Origin: Alkalimonas cellulosilytica
Lineage (GTDB): Bacteria; Pseudomonadota; Gammaproteobacteria; Enterobacterales; Alteromonadaceae
Reading direction: 5' to 3'
Length of the DNA: 64,000 bases
Assembly: GCF_036325985.1 (NCBI RefSeq)
Contig: NZ_JAUHLI010000003.1
Span: 62,001 to 126,000 of the forward strand
This document shows positions 35,729 through 44,628 of this stretch, in pieces. The first letter of the stretch is position 1, and every line of letters begins with the position of its first letter. The notes below the pieces were generated by a model. The model was not told where the DNA came from. It was given only the letters and a program-made list of their open reading frames with translations, and did no database searches. A program made the translations under genes and the position numbers.

Positions 35729-36637
35729 CTATAAGGCACAAGGCGTTTCACGCAATAACAGCAAACTCCAGCGCGGTTGCGCCGCTCGTGATTTAGGATC
35801 CAGTCGATGCTCAGTCACACTGGGAAAGACCGCCTGAACATCGTCCGCGGTCACATAATCGCGCTCTTGCAGCAAAGCCCAGGCTTTGGCTGCCTGCAGT
35901 AAGGCCTTGGCCGCTCGTGGGGATAAGGGCAGCATATCCGGGTGCTGCCGGCTGTGAGCAACCAGATCCAGCACATAGTTGATTAAGGCTTCAGAGGCAT
36001 GAATATGAGGTACCTTGGCTTGCAACGCCATCAGCTGCTCGATGCTCAGTTGCTGCTGCAGCAGCTTTAATCTGGATTGACCGCGATCGGAGTCCAGTAA
36101 TTCAAACTCAGCTGCTCTATCGGGAAAGCCCAGCGATAAGCGCATTAAAAAACGATCCAGTTGTGACTCCGGTAAAGCGGAGGTACCGGACTGATCCAGT
36201 GGGTTTTGCGTAGCGATCACAAAAAAGGGCGAGGGCAGAGCTCGGGTTTTACCATCGATGGACACCTGTTGCTCTTCCATCGCTTCGAGCAAGGCACTTT
36301 GGGTTTTGGGGCTGGCACGGTTGATCTCATCAGCCAGCAGTAAATGACTAAACACCGGGCCTGGCTGAAAATTAAACTGGTGAGAGCGGGTATCATAGAT
36401 ACTCATGCCCAGCAGATCGCCCGGCAATAAGTCACTGGTAAATTGTACCCGGCGATAAGAAAGGCTGAGACTATCCGCCAGGGCATGGGCCAGCGTGGTT
36501 TTGCCCATACCGGGTAAGTCTTCCAGCAGCAGATGACCTTTGGCCAGCAAACAGCAAAGCGCTAACTTAATTTGTGCTTCTTTGCCAAGGATAATACGGT
36601 TCAGATGGTGTTCTATGGCCTGAAACTCTGCGAGCAC
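35729..36637 (-). CDS. MoxR family AAA+ ATPase
   Basis: 302 aa AAA_3-type ATPase. Walker A is GMGKTTLAHA (near 45-53) and Walker B is LLADEINRASPKTQSALLEAM. The sensor segment FVIATQNPLDQSGTSALPESQLDRF is complete. Starts at GTG with AGGAG five bases upstream. First gene of a three-gene operon. MoxR ATPases act as chaperones that help assemble or activate protein complexes, here probably together with the DUF58 and transglutaminase partners. Confidence 0.92.
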   Translation of the reverse strand: MLAEFQAIEHHLNRIILGKEAQIKLALCCLLAKGHLLLEDLPGMGKTTLAHALADSLSLSYRRVQFTSDLLPGDLLGMSIYDTRSHQFNFQPGPVFSHLLLADEINRASPKTQSALLEAMEEQQVSIDGKTRALPSPFFVIATQNPLDQSGTSALPESQLDRFLMRLSLGFPDRAAEFELLDSDRGQSRLKLLQQQLSIEQLMALQAKVPHIHASEALINYVLDLVAHSRQHPDMLPLSPRAAKALLQAAKAWALLQERDYVTADDVQAVFPSVTEHRLDPKSRAAQPRWSLLLLRETPCAL

Positions 36638-36695
36638 AGTAGCTCCTTACAACAAGATGTTCTGGATACTGTAAGATAGCAAGTTAGCACCCAAT

Positions 36696-36724
36696 AAAAA
36701 AGGCGACCAAGCGGTCGCCTTTGA
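36696..36724 (-). terminator. Terminator of the subtilase gene
   Basis: AAGGCGACC and GGTCGCCTT pair around a short loop. On the minus strand the stem is followed by TTTTTTATTG. It lies about 30 bases after the subtilase stop codon. Confidence 0.8.
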
Positions 36725-36755
36725 TTTAGTACTTCTAACTAAGCTATGAAACTAG

Positions 36756-39248
36756 TTAGAATTGCGCAACAATTTCTGCTGAGCATTGCTCTGTGTTTTC
36801 AGCACAAAGCTTATACACCACCTGGCTGGCAGAGGTGTTGAAGCGATCACGGTAGCTGCCCTGGTTCTCAAGAGTAGCCACCTTGACACCATCACGATAC
36901 AGATCGACCCGGCTGTCGGCACCTGACCAGCGAAGGTCAACGATGCTGGAGCCTGTGCGTGCTTGCTGCGCGCGATGAACCCACAGATCAATGGAGCTGA
37001 TTACATCGCTTACGGTCACGGTTTGTGAGGTGCTGTCAGTCAGACCATTGCCATCTGCTACCGTCAGTGTGACATTGTAGCTACCAGCAGCGCTGTACAG
37101 GTGCGATGGGTTTTGTTGAGATGAGCTGTTGCCATCACCAAAGTTCCAATCCCAGCTGACAATGGCATCATCACCTTCGCTGCTCTGATCACTGAAGTTC
37201 ACCAGCAGGCCTGAAGCTGCATAGCTAAAGCCGGCCTCTGGCGCTTCTGGATCTGGATCAACAATGTCACCATCTGGCAGTGCAGTCAGTGTCAGGTTCC
37301 AGAAGTTTAATGTACCGGTATCCAGCGCTGCATTGTCTGAAACAAACAACGTCCAGTCACCTTGCATGGCTTCGCCGTTATAAACATCGACTTCCCAGCT
37401 TTGGATCAGGTCGTCTGCGCTACCACCGGTGCGGTTATGCAAGGTATGCACTGTCCCTTCAGGTGAAGTAAGGCGCACAATCAAATCACCACGCCAGGTA
37501 TGAGTAATGTTCACACCCACTTCAACACCAAACACATGGCCTGACTCAGCTACCGAAATAATGCTTTGAATACCAGTAGGGTTGTTATCAGGGATAGCGA
37601 TCGGCGTGGTATTTTCATACGGGAAGTCCATCAAGCCTTGCGGCACCACATTCAGATTTGCCGTGGTCTGGCGAACCAAATCTCCGGTAGCACTGTCGGT
37701 CGCTGTAATCAGGAACTGATAAGGACCCCATGGCGTATCAGCATCGGTATCAATCAATAAAGATACCATATCACCTGGGTAGGCAAGTTCCGATGAGAAG
37801 CTAACGCCTGGCAGGGCAGGGGTTGCCTCAACAGACAGTTGAATTTCATCATTCCAACCGGCTACCGAGATGAACTCCAGGCTGTATGCAGTTTGTTCAC
37901 CAGCGACAATTTCCTGATTGCGCGGATCCAGGCTCATGCGGAACCCAGGTGCCGGATCAGCTTCTTCCAAGGCACGGGCAACATTCAGGCGTTTGCCGGA
38001 AACCGTACGACCATCCAGCGATGCCAGAGCGTCACCAGATTGCATCAGGATATCTTTCATCTCAAGGGCAGGAATGCTTGGGTCTAATGACCAAACCAAA
38101 GCTGCAGCGCCTGCGACATGCGGAGATGCCATGGATGTGCCTGAGAAGGTTCCATAGCCTGCACCTGGAACTGTAGACAAAATAGCAGAGCCCGGAGCAC
38201 CGAGATCCACACTGACTACACCAAAGTTAGAGAACCCAGATAAGTTGTCATTGCGATCAGTCGATGCAACAGAAACGATAATATCTGAGTCGTAAGCAGC
38301 AGGATACATTGGGCTAACATCAGCGTTACGGCCATCATTGCCGGAAGCCGCAATAAACAAAATACCCGCATCACCACCATCTTCAATGGCCAGCTTTAAA
38401 GCCTCAGAAAAGCCACCACCGCCCCAGGAGTTGTTGGTCGCTTTTACGTCGACACCATGGTTCAGTTTTAGATCGGTAAAGTAGCTAATACATTCAATGG
38501 CACCTGCGGTTGAACCACCACCAGCTCCCAGGAATTGACAGGGGATTAAAGTGACATTCCAGCTGACACCGGCAACACCAACGCCATTATCACCAACCGC
38601 ACCAATGGTGCCGGCAACGTGGGTACCATGGCTACCACTGTCCATCGGATCGCCACTGGCATTCAAGGTAGACCAACCAAACTGATGACCTGGATAGCTG
38701 CCATCGTTTTCCCAGCGGTTGGCAATCAAATCCGGGTGGTTGTAATCCATACCGGTATCAATCACACCGATAATAATGTCACGGCTACCTGTGGTTGTTT
38801 GCCATGCTTCCAGAGCACTGATATCAGCACCAGGAGTACCACCGCTTTGACCGGTATTATGCAGGCCCCATAGCTCATTAAAGCGAGGATCATTTGGAGA
38901 TAATGGTGAAGCCAGCGGCTGAACAATGTAATTCGGCTCGGCAATTTCTATCGCTGGATGCTGGCTCAGTTTTTTAATCATCTGATCACGATGCACGCCG
39001 CTCGGCAAACGAACTTTCGCGATACGACCATCTGCCACATGTTTCATGCGGATATCACGACCTTCTGCATCCAGCTCGCGCAATGAAACACCAGAACGGC
39101 GCATCACCATTTCCCGCTCTGCTTTACCTACACCTGGTTTGAATACGACTAAGATGGAGTCTTCAGCTGCCTGGTGCGGTGCAGCCATTACGCTTCCAGC
39201 GACCAAAGCTGCAGAGACAGCAAGGGCCAATTTTTTGAGTTGTCGCAT
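36756..39248 (-). CDS. Secreted subtilisin-like serine protease with P-domain and PKD domain
   Basis: 830 aa exported S8 peptidase. Signal peptide at 1-22 (ends SVMA), inhibitor I9 pro-domain at about 28-110. In the catalytic domain the triad is D164 (GVIDTGMD), H207 (GSHGTHVAG) and S372 (SGTSMASPHVAG). After it come a proprotein-convertase P-domain (about 560-675) and a PKD repeat (about 685-770, DWNFGDGNSS), then a short C-terminal fibronectin-like segment (WSGADSRVDLYRDG). The start at 39248 has AAGG upstream, unlike the earlier ATG at 39272. It is probably released into the medium for protein degradation and is divergent from the curli genes. Confidence 0.92.
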   Translation of the reverse strand: MRQLKKLALAVSAALVAGSVMAAPHQAAEDSILVVFKPGVGKAEREMVMRRSGVSLRELDAEGRDIRMKHVADGRIAKVRLPSGVHRDQMIKKLSQHPAIEIAEPNYIVQPLASPLSPNDPRFNELWGLHNTGQSGGTPGADISALEAWQTTTGSRDIIIGVIDTGMDYNHPDLIANRWENDGSYPGHQFGWSTLNASGDPMDSGSHGTHVAGTIGAVGDNGVGVAGVSWNVTLIPCQFLGAGGGSTAGAIECISYFTDLKLNHGVDVKATNNSWGGGGFSEALKLAIEDGGDAGILFIAASGNDGRNADVSPMYPAAYDSDIIVSVASTDRNDNLSGFSNFGVVSVDLGAPGSAILSTVPGAGYGTFSGTSMASPHVAGAAALVWSLDPSIPALEMKDILMQSGDALASLDGRTVSGKRLNVARALEEADPAPGFRMSLDPRNQEIVAGEQTAYSLEFISVAGWNDEIQLSVEATPALPGVSFSSELAYPGDMVSLLIDTDADTPWGPYQFLITATDSATGDLVRQTTANLNVVPQGLMDFPYENTTPIAIPDNNPTGIQSIISVAESGHVFGVEVGVNITHTWRGDLIVRLTSPEGTVHTLHNRTGGSADDLIQSWEVDVYNGEAMQGDWTLFVSDNAALDTGTLNFWNLTLTALPDGDIVDPDPEAPEAGFSYAASGLLVNFSDQSSEGDDAIVSWDWNFGDGNSSSQQNPSHLYSAAGSYNVTLTVADGNGLTDSTSQTVTVSDVISSIDLWVHRAQQARTGSSIVDLRWSGADSRVDLYRDGVKVATLENQGSYRDRFNTSASQVVYKLCAENTEQCSAEIVAQF

Positions 39249-39377
39249 AAGTTGGTACCTTATTTTTTTCATTATAGTAAATTTTTTGCGCTTTTTATTA
39301 GCACTAGTAATCAATACCATAAATTGGATTTGATATGCTGAAGCTGAATAAAAATTAGTATAAATGTACTAACCTAA

Positions 39378-39389
39378 AGGGTGGGTGCA
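39378..39389 (+). promoter_or_regulatory. Possible CsgD box upstream of csgB
   Basis: AGGGTGGGTGCA resembles the CGGGTGAGTTA-type sites recorded for E. coli CsgD at csgBA, matching at about eight of eleven positions. It lies about 155 bases before the csgB start in an AT-rich, otherwise unassigned gap. The match is partial. Confidence 0.35.
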
Positions 39390-39543
39390 TTGTAAATAGA
39401 TGTGATTTATCCAGCTGTTTTTAATAGTAAAGATTGTTTTGGAATTAACTATAAGCCGAAAAAAAATAACTCTTTCATCCAATTGCAGCAAGCTGGAAAT
39501 CTTATAGTTTAGCCTGGTGTGTAAGTTTTAAAGGTGAGTCGTT

Positions 39544-39942
39544 TTGTTAACAACTGCTAAAGGATGTCTTCTGGCTACGCTGTTATTTAGCCCCTGGCTG
39601 TCAGCTGAACTGTCGCTACCGCTCGCTTCATTGCTGGAACGTCAGCAACTGGCAAATCAAGCCATATTGCAGCAAAACGGCTCTTTTAACGACATCTTGG
39701 TTGAACAGCTTGGACAGGGCAATGTTGCTTTGCTTCAACAGGCTGGCTACATGAATCAACTGGCTCTTCGTCAAATGGGTGTAGGTAATCGGGCTGAAAT
39801 TGAGCAGGTTGGAGCCTATAACCAAGTTGATGTGTTGCAGCAGGGTGACTTTAATTTGATCCAAATCCAGCAATTGGGTGGTTCCGGCTTCAGCATTCAG
39901 CAAATAGGCAACAATGCTGAACTCTCAATCGTTCAGTACTGA
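39544..39942 (+). CDS. csgB: Minor curlin / nucleator CsgB
   Basis: 132 aa secreted amyloid protein. The signal peptide (1-21) ends LSAE. The mature part has about five curlin repeats with Gln and Asn at regular spacing (for example QQNGSFNDILVEQ, QMGVGNRAEIEQ and QQGDFNLIQIQQ). It lies just upstream of the large curlin gene and so fits CsgB, the surface nucleator that seeds CsgA fibres. The start codon is TTG, with an AAGGTG site upstream; no better in-frame ATG fits the signal peptide. It is first in csgB-A-E-F-G. Confidence 0.85.
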   Translation: MLTTAKGCLLATLLFSPWLSAELSLPLASLLERQQLANQAILQQNGSFNDILVEQLGQGNVALLQQAGYMNQLALRQMGVGNRAEIEQVGAYNQVDVLQQGDFNLIQIQQLGGSGFSIQQIGNNAELSIVQY

Positions 39943-39991
39943 TTCAATTTCACTACATGTAAGTAAAAACAATAAAGATCGGAGAATAACA

Positions 39992-41542
39992 ATGAATTTT
40001 AAAAATCCACGTAAACACGTTTTGGGAATGGCTATTGCGCTGGCTTTAACCGGAACAGCATTTGCTGATAACGAAGCTCTTGTATTACAAACCTCTGTTG
40101 CAGGCGCTTTGGAAGGCAATGAGGCTTATGTTGAACAAAGAGGTAGCATCAACTTAGCTATCGTTGATCAAGATGGTGGATTGAATGATACCCAGGTCAA
40201 TCAAGACGGCGTTTGGCATGAAGCTTTTGCTTTTAGTGTTGGTGAAGATAACTGGATTCGTCTGGAACAACAAGATGACTGGCACATTGCTTTTGTCGAT
40301 ATCGCCGGTAACGAAAACACGGCAACGGTGACACAAGAAGGCTTCTGGAATGTCGCTGAAATCGCAATTTCTGGTGATGTAAACGATGCGGCTGTTTTTC
40401 AAAATGGTGATCAGAGCGAAGCAACCATTGTATTGACAGGTGATGCCAACTTTGTAGAAATCATCCAGGAAGGCGATGCCAACTGGAGTAATGCCGGCTT
40501 TACCGGAAATAACAATGAGCTGTTCAGTGTTCAGGAAGGCAGCTTTAACGAGTCTGGCATGTTCCAGCTGTTTGGTGATGGCAACATCATGGAAGTAGAG
40601 CAGTATGGTGATGGTAACGTAGGCGGTGTTGTTGGCGTGAATGGCGATAACAATACCTTCTATATTCAGCAGTTTGGTTCTGACAACGTCTTTATCGCGT
40701 TTGATGTTAGCGGTGAGGGTAACCAGGTCGATGTGTATCAGGATGGTTCACAAAACCAGTTCATTCTGGAGCCGCTGGCTGGTGTGGATAACATTATCTG
40801 GGTACAACAAGAAGGCGTTGCCAACGTGGTTGATGCGCCGATTGGCGTGACCGGTAATGACAACGTGATTGATGTGTGGCAGCAGGGCAATGACAACGTG
40901 GCATTTTTTGCTACTTTCGGCGATGGTCACGATATTGAAATTTATCAGGACGGCAGCCAGAACGTTGGTGAAGTTATTCTGGATGGTGGCATGAATCAGG
41001 CCTTTATTCAAAGCGCCGGGGAATTTAACTACGCGGGTGCAGCTGCGTTTGGTTACAACAACACCATCATCATTGAGCAAAATGGCAGCGACAACTTTGC
41101 ACTGGGTAATGTTGAGTTTGGTTTTGACAACGTGATTGAAATCCATCAGGATGGCGTTGAGAACTTTGCTTATGTTGAATTTATGGGTGCGGACAATCAG
41201 TTCTCGATTGACCAATCCGGTGATTTCAACGAAGTAATTGCCACTGGTGATGGTATCGTGTTCGACCAACAGTTCACAGCACAGCAGCAAGGCGACTTCA
41301 ACTTGGTTGATGTGTTGTTGGCTGGCAGTGATAATGTGATGAATATTTTACAGGTCGGAAATGGTAACTGGGTGACTGGTAATACCGGGCCATCATTTGT
41401 CCAAGGCGGCAGTGCTGGCGTTGTATCCATTTCGCAGTTGGGTAATGATAACCTGGTTATGGGCTCACAAATGGGCGCAGGCAATGTTATGACCATCAAT
41501 CAGGTGGGTGATTTCAACACTGCGACTGTGATTCAACATTAA
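39992..41542 (+). CDS. csgA: Major curlin CsgA, unusually long
   Basis: 516 aa amyloid subunit of curli fibres. Signal peptide at 1-25 (ALTGTAFA). The mature protein is about 19-20 units of some 22 residues, each near G-x-x-N-x-x-x-x-x-Q-x-G-x-x-N (for example GDNNTFYIQQFGSDN and GEGNQVDVYQDGSQN). E. coli CsgA has five such units in 151 aa, so this is over three times longer. It is also very acidic (many Asp/Glu). The start ATG 39992 has GGAG eight bases upstream. A terminator-like hairpin follows, which would leave this message more abundant than csgEFG. Confidence 0.88.
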   Translation: MNFKNPRKHVLGMAIALALTGTAFADNEALVLQTSVAGALEGNEAYVEQRGSINLAIVDQDGGLNDTQVNQDGVWHEAFAFSVGEDNWIRLEQQDDWHIAFVDIAGNENTATVTQEGFWNVAEIAISGDVNDAAVFQNGDQSEATIVLTGDANFVEIIQEGDANWSNAGFTGNNNELFSVQEGSFNESGMFQLFGDGNIMEVEQYGDGNVGGVVGVNGDNNTFYIQQFGSDNVFIAFDVSGEGNQVDVYQDGSQNQFILEPLAGVDNIIWVQQEGVANVVDAPIGVTGNDNVIDVWQQGNDNVAFFATFGDGHDIEIYQDGSQNVGEVILDGGMNQAFIQSAGEFNYAGAAAFGYNNTIIIEQNGSDNFALGNVEFGFDNVIEIHQDGVENFAYVEFMGADNQFSIDQSGDFNEVIATGDGIVFDQQFTAQQQGDFNLVDVLLAGSDNVMNILQVGNGNWVTGNTGPSFVQGGSAGVVSISQLGNDNLVMGSQMGAGNVMTINQVGDFNTATVIQH

Positions 41543-41561
41543 TTTGTCGATGATGTAACAC

Positions 41562-41581
41562 AGGCGGCTTCGGCCGCCTTT
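41562..41581 (+). terminator. Hairpin between csgA and csgE
   Basis: GGCGGC and GCCGCC close over a TTCG tetraloop followed by TTTAT. It should act as a partial terminator, favouring fibre subunits over secretion genes. Confidence 0.7.
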
Positions 41582-41589
41582 ATGCCCTT

Positions 41590-41976
41590 ATGAAAATAAT
41601 AATTTATCTGCTGTTATTCGTTGTTACCTCTTTGCCTACAACGGTCGTGTCCAGAGACATAACTTTGGGTGGCTTGGTATTGGATCGCACCATTACCCGC
41701 TTTGGTAAAGATTTTGTTTTTTACTATTCCGGTTACTGGCGTGATATACCCGCAACAGACAACATTACCGTGGTCATTTATGAACAGGTGTATCCTCAAG
41801 CAGGTACTGTATTGTGGGTTGAAATGAATGATCGGCGGATTTATCAGACCTATTTCGGCAGGCGCTACAACGATGTGAAAGAAACTGCTGAGCAGGCTGT
41901 GCTTCAGAGCCTTACCGAGCTGGCGCGAATTCAAGCAGATCGTATCCTCGGCGAGTCGGCCGGTGAACTTTTTTAA
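41590..41976 (+). CDS. csgE: Curli secretion specificity factor CsgE
   Basis: 128 aa periplasmic protein with signal peptide (1-20). The body has the CsgE pattern: LVLDRTITRFGKDFVFYYSGYW, then VVIYEQVYPQAGTVLWVE and FGRR.. ending in a helix. CsgE caps the CsgG channel from the periplasmic side and chooses the substrate. It starts just after the hairpin, and its stop lies directly before csgF. Confidence 0.9.
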   Translation: MKIIIYLLLFVVTSLPTTVVSRDITLGGLVLDRTITRFGKDFVFYYSGYWRDIPATDNITVVIYEQVYPQAGTVLWVEMNDRRIYQTYFGRRYNDVKETAEQAVLQSLTELARIQADRILGESAGELF

Positions 41977-41986
41977 AGGAATGACC

Positions 41987-42361
41987 ATGAAGTACAAGTT
42001 GTTGTTCTTCACTCTTCTCATGGGCACAGCTCATGGTACAGAGTTAGTATATACCCCTATTAACCCCAGTTTTGGTGGCAATCCACTGAATGGCGCTTTT
42101 TTACTGCAAAAAGCGCAAATACATCAGCCAAGAAGAGCAGAAAAAAACTTTGTTGATAAATTCAGAGAAGCATTAGAACGTAATATCATCAATACACTTA
42201 CCCGTCGCATTGCGGATGGTGATTTAATTGATGGTATCTACGATACCGGTGAGTTTTTGGTAAATGTTAGCACCGGGACTGATGGCAGTATTCGGGTTGA
42301 AATCACCAACCAACTGACTGGTGAAATCACCATTCTTGTGATCCCAAGTATAGGTGGTTAA
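41987..42361 (+). CDS. csgF: Curli assembly protein CsgF
   Basis: 124 aa exported protein. The signal peptide ends near TAHGTEL, and the mature N-terminus LVYTPINPSFGGNPLNG is the conserved part that inserts into the CsgG pore. CsgF links the pore to the nucleator at the cell surface. ATG 41987 has AAAGGA at six bases; an ATG at 41981 lies in the same frame. It is followed two bases later by csgG. Confidence 0.93.
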   Translation: MKYKLLFFTLLMGTAHGTELVYTPINPSFGGNPLNGAFLLQKAQIHQPRRAEKNFVDKFREALERNIINTLTRRIADGDLIDGIYDTGEFLVNVSTGTDGSIRVEITNQLTGEITILVIPSIGG

Positions 42362-42363
42362 GC

Positions 42364-43152
42364 ATGAAACAATTAATCATTCTTGCCGCCATTATTGCAA
42401 TGGCTGGCTGCTCTGCAATGCCAAAGCCACGTTTTCATATTAGTCCGGCTGAAGTAGATAAGCCTAGTTCATTGATGCAGCAGTTGTGGCAACAGCCAAA
42501 ACCGCAACATGCCATTCCAGTATCGGTGTATTCATTTCGTGATCAGACTGGTCAGTACAAGCCTCAGGCGAACGTTTCCAGCTTCTCGACAGCGGTGACC
42601 CAGGGCGGTACCTCAATGTTGACGCAAATCCTGCTGGATACAGGCTGGTTTGCACCTTTGGAGCGTGAGGGGCTGCAGAATTTACTGACTGAACGCAAAA
42701 TACATGGCTCCAGTCGAAGTGGTCAGGAGTTACCCCCGTTACGTGAAGCCAGGCTGTTGTTTGAAGGCGGTATTATTAGTTACGAAACCAACCTGACTAC
42801 AGGTGGTTTTGGTGTCGAGTATTTTGGTATTGGTGCTTCGGAGCTATTTCGCGAAGATCAGGTCACTGTCTACCTGCGGGCCATCGATGTTCATACTGGC
42901 CAGGTGTTACTATCGGTATCTGCCACTAAGAAAGTATTTTCTCATGAAATGCGTGCTGGATTATTTCGTTATGTTGCCATTGACCGGCTCGCTGAAATGG
43001 AAACAGGCTTTTCAACCAACGAACCGGTACAATTTTCTGTCCGGCAAGCGATGGAAACCGCTGTGGCTGACTTAATCGAAAAGGGCGTTCAGCGTGGTTT
43101 CTGGCGGCCTGGCTCACCAGACGGCGCTAATGCTGTGTCTGGCGCCAGCTAA
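42364..43152 (+). CDS. csgG: Curli secretion channel lipoprotein CsgG
   Basis: 262 aa outer-membrane lipoprotein that forms the nonameric export pore for curli subunits. The lipobox is MAGC with C16 as the lipidated residue. The core keeps the CsgG motifs AIPVSVYSFRDQTGQYKP, SMLTQILLDTGWF and EREGLQNLLTERKI, and the pore segment near FGIGASELF. Length is typical. It is last in the operon and convergent with the csgD-like gene. Confidence 0.95.
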   Translation: MKQLIILAAIIAMAGCSAMPKPRFHISPAEVDKPSSLMQQLWQQPKPQHAIPVSVYSFRDQTGQYKPQANVSSFSTAVTQGGTSMLTQILLDTGWFAPLEREGLQNLLTERKIHGSSRSGQELPPLREARLLFEGGIISYETNLTTGGFGVEYFGIGASELFREDQVTVYLRAIDVHTGQVLLSVSATKKVFSHEMRAGLFRYVAIDRLAEMETGFSTNEPVQFSVRQAMETAVADLIEKGVQRGFWRPGSPDGANAVSGAS

Positions 43153-43179
43153 ACGTTTTGAGTAACCGCTATTAATGAG

Positions 43180-43851
43180 TTAATTTACCAGTGTGTCGGA
43201 AGCCTGAACCGGGTTTGATTGCTGTATCCAACGCAGTAGTTCTACCCGGTTTCTTGATTTGGTTTTGCGAAAAATAGAGGACAAATGTGCTTTCACCGTA
43301 TGGGCACTGATATTCAGAGTCACCGCAATTTCTTTGTTGCGAGAGCCCTCAGCAACCAGTTGAATAATACGCTTTTCCTGGCGTGTCAGTAATTGGATTG
43401 AGCTCAGCGTATCCGTATTAAACCCCTGTTTAAAGCGTTGTTGCAACATTTCATCGACCATACCTGACATCACAGTTCTTGGGTAATAAAGCTCACCTGA
43501 CATCATGGTTTTTAAGGCGTTCAGCACCCGATCCAACTGCTCATCACGGTAAACAACCCCCCGTAGCCCCATATTCAGTGCAAAGCCTGGGTCGACCAAA
43601 TTTCGTTCAGCTTGATAGAGGAAGGTTGCCCCTTTAGCCATGCACTGAATAAGTTCATCCGGAATCCCTCGCTTGCCAAGCTGACGGCCAATAAACGGAA
43701 AACCTATTAGCATGTTCTCGCGAATACTCTTTTGTTCAAACTCGGACCGGGTTAACTGGTCTACTTTAATGTGAATGGACTCAGCCAGCAATGAAAGATT
43801 GGTTGCTTTCTCACGGTCTGTAATGATAATTAGCCGATTAAATGGATCCAT
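43180..43851 (-). CDS. csgD: CsgD-like LuxR-family regulator
   Basis: 223 aa regulator. The N-terminal half resembles a degenerate receiver domain (no clear phospho-Asp), and the C-terminal LuxR helix-turn-helix is at about 150-213 (LTRQEKRIIQLVAEGSRNKEIA, then HTVKAHLSSIFRK). This is the CsgD plan, and the gene lies next to csgG, convergent with the operon. It is the likely activator of curli and matrix genes. The next gap, 43852-44035, holds no other gene. Confidence 0.85.
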   Translation of the reverse strand: MDPFNRLIIITDREKATNLSLLAESIHIKVDQLTRSEFEQKSIRENMLIGFPFIGRQLGKRGIPDELIQCMAKGATFLYQAERNLVDPGFALNMGLRGVVYRDEQLDRVLNALKTMMSGELYYPRTVMSGMVDEMLQQRFKQGFNTDTLSSIQLLTRQEKRIIQLVAEGSRNKEIAVTLNISAHTVKAHLSSIFRKTKSRNRVELLRWIQQSNPVQASDTLVN

Positions 43852-44035
43852 AAATTACTTCACCAACTCCCTAGTTCAAAGCTACTAATGGTTGCAATTA
43901 AATATTGAACTTATGTCCTAGATATTGCAAGCATTAAATTTAACTTAACAAATGAACATTCCTGCAGTCAGTTTATATTCTGAATGGTGTCGGACCATGG
44001 TAAAATGCATCCAACTCTAGTCGCTCAGGTTCGTT

Positions 44036-44515
44036 ATGCTGAAAGTACTTTTTGTGTGTTTAGGCAATATATGCCGCTCGCCAACGGCTCATGCCGTGTT
44101 TCGGGATATGGCGAAGCAGCAGGGTGTGGATGTAGAGGTTGAGTCTGCGGGTACCAGCGCTTACCATCAGGGAGCACTGCCTGATAAGCGCAGCCAGTCG
44201 GTGGGTTTATCACGCGGCTACCGGTTTGATGGTATTTATTCCCGGCCAGTCAAGGACAGTGACTTCGCTTATTATGATCGCATTTACGCCATGGACATGC
44301 AAAATCTGCACGACCTTAAGCAGCGTTGCCCGGCCGAATACCAGCACAAGTTGTTGCTATTCTTGCAGCATCATCCTGATTTTCATCTAACCAGAGAGGT
44401 CCCCGATCCTTATTATGGTGGAGTACGTGGTTTTGAGCGGGTACTTGATTTAATCGAGCAGGGAGCCTTGGCTTTACTTGAAGAATTACAGCGGAAACAT
44501 GTTCGTAACGGATGA
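44036..44515 (+). CDS. Low-molecular-weight protein tyrosine phosphatase
   Basis: 159 aa cytoplasmic phosphatase. The catalytic P-loop CLGNICRS has C8 and R14 (C-x5-R), and the general acid is in VPDPYYGG near residue 127. ATG at 44036 right after a promoter-like TGGTAAAAT. Such enzymes may act on capsule kinases or on free phosphotyrosine, but no kinase gene is adjacent, so the target is unknown. It is followed by the DAHP synthase gene on the same strand. Confidence 0.93.
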   Translation: MLKVLFVCLGNICRSPTAHAVFRDMAKQQGVDVEVESAGTSAYHQGALPDKRSQSVGLSRGYRFDGIYSRPVKDSDFAYYDRIYAMDMQNLHDLKQRCPAEYQHKLLLFLQHHPDFHLTREVPDPYYGGVRGFERVLDLIEQGALALLEELQRKHVRNG

Positions 44516-44628
44516 ATCCAGAGTGGAATAGCATATAGCTACTTTATTTAGCCGTAAAGATTGCTTTTCTTGGGTAATAAATTTACTTTGTAGCCTGAGA
44601 AAACAAGTGATGCTATGAGGAAAACTAC

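Noticed and set aside
39992..41542. Non-coding tandem repeat
   Set aside because: The 66 bp period follows curlin amino-acid repeats; the frame is open throughout.
36756..41581. Functional link between the subtilase and curli
   Set aside because: They are only divergent neighbours; no shared motif or regulation is visible.
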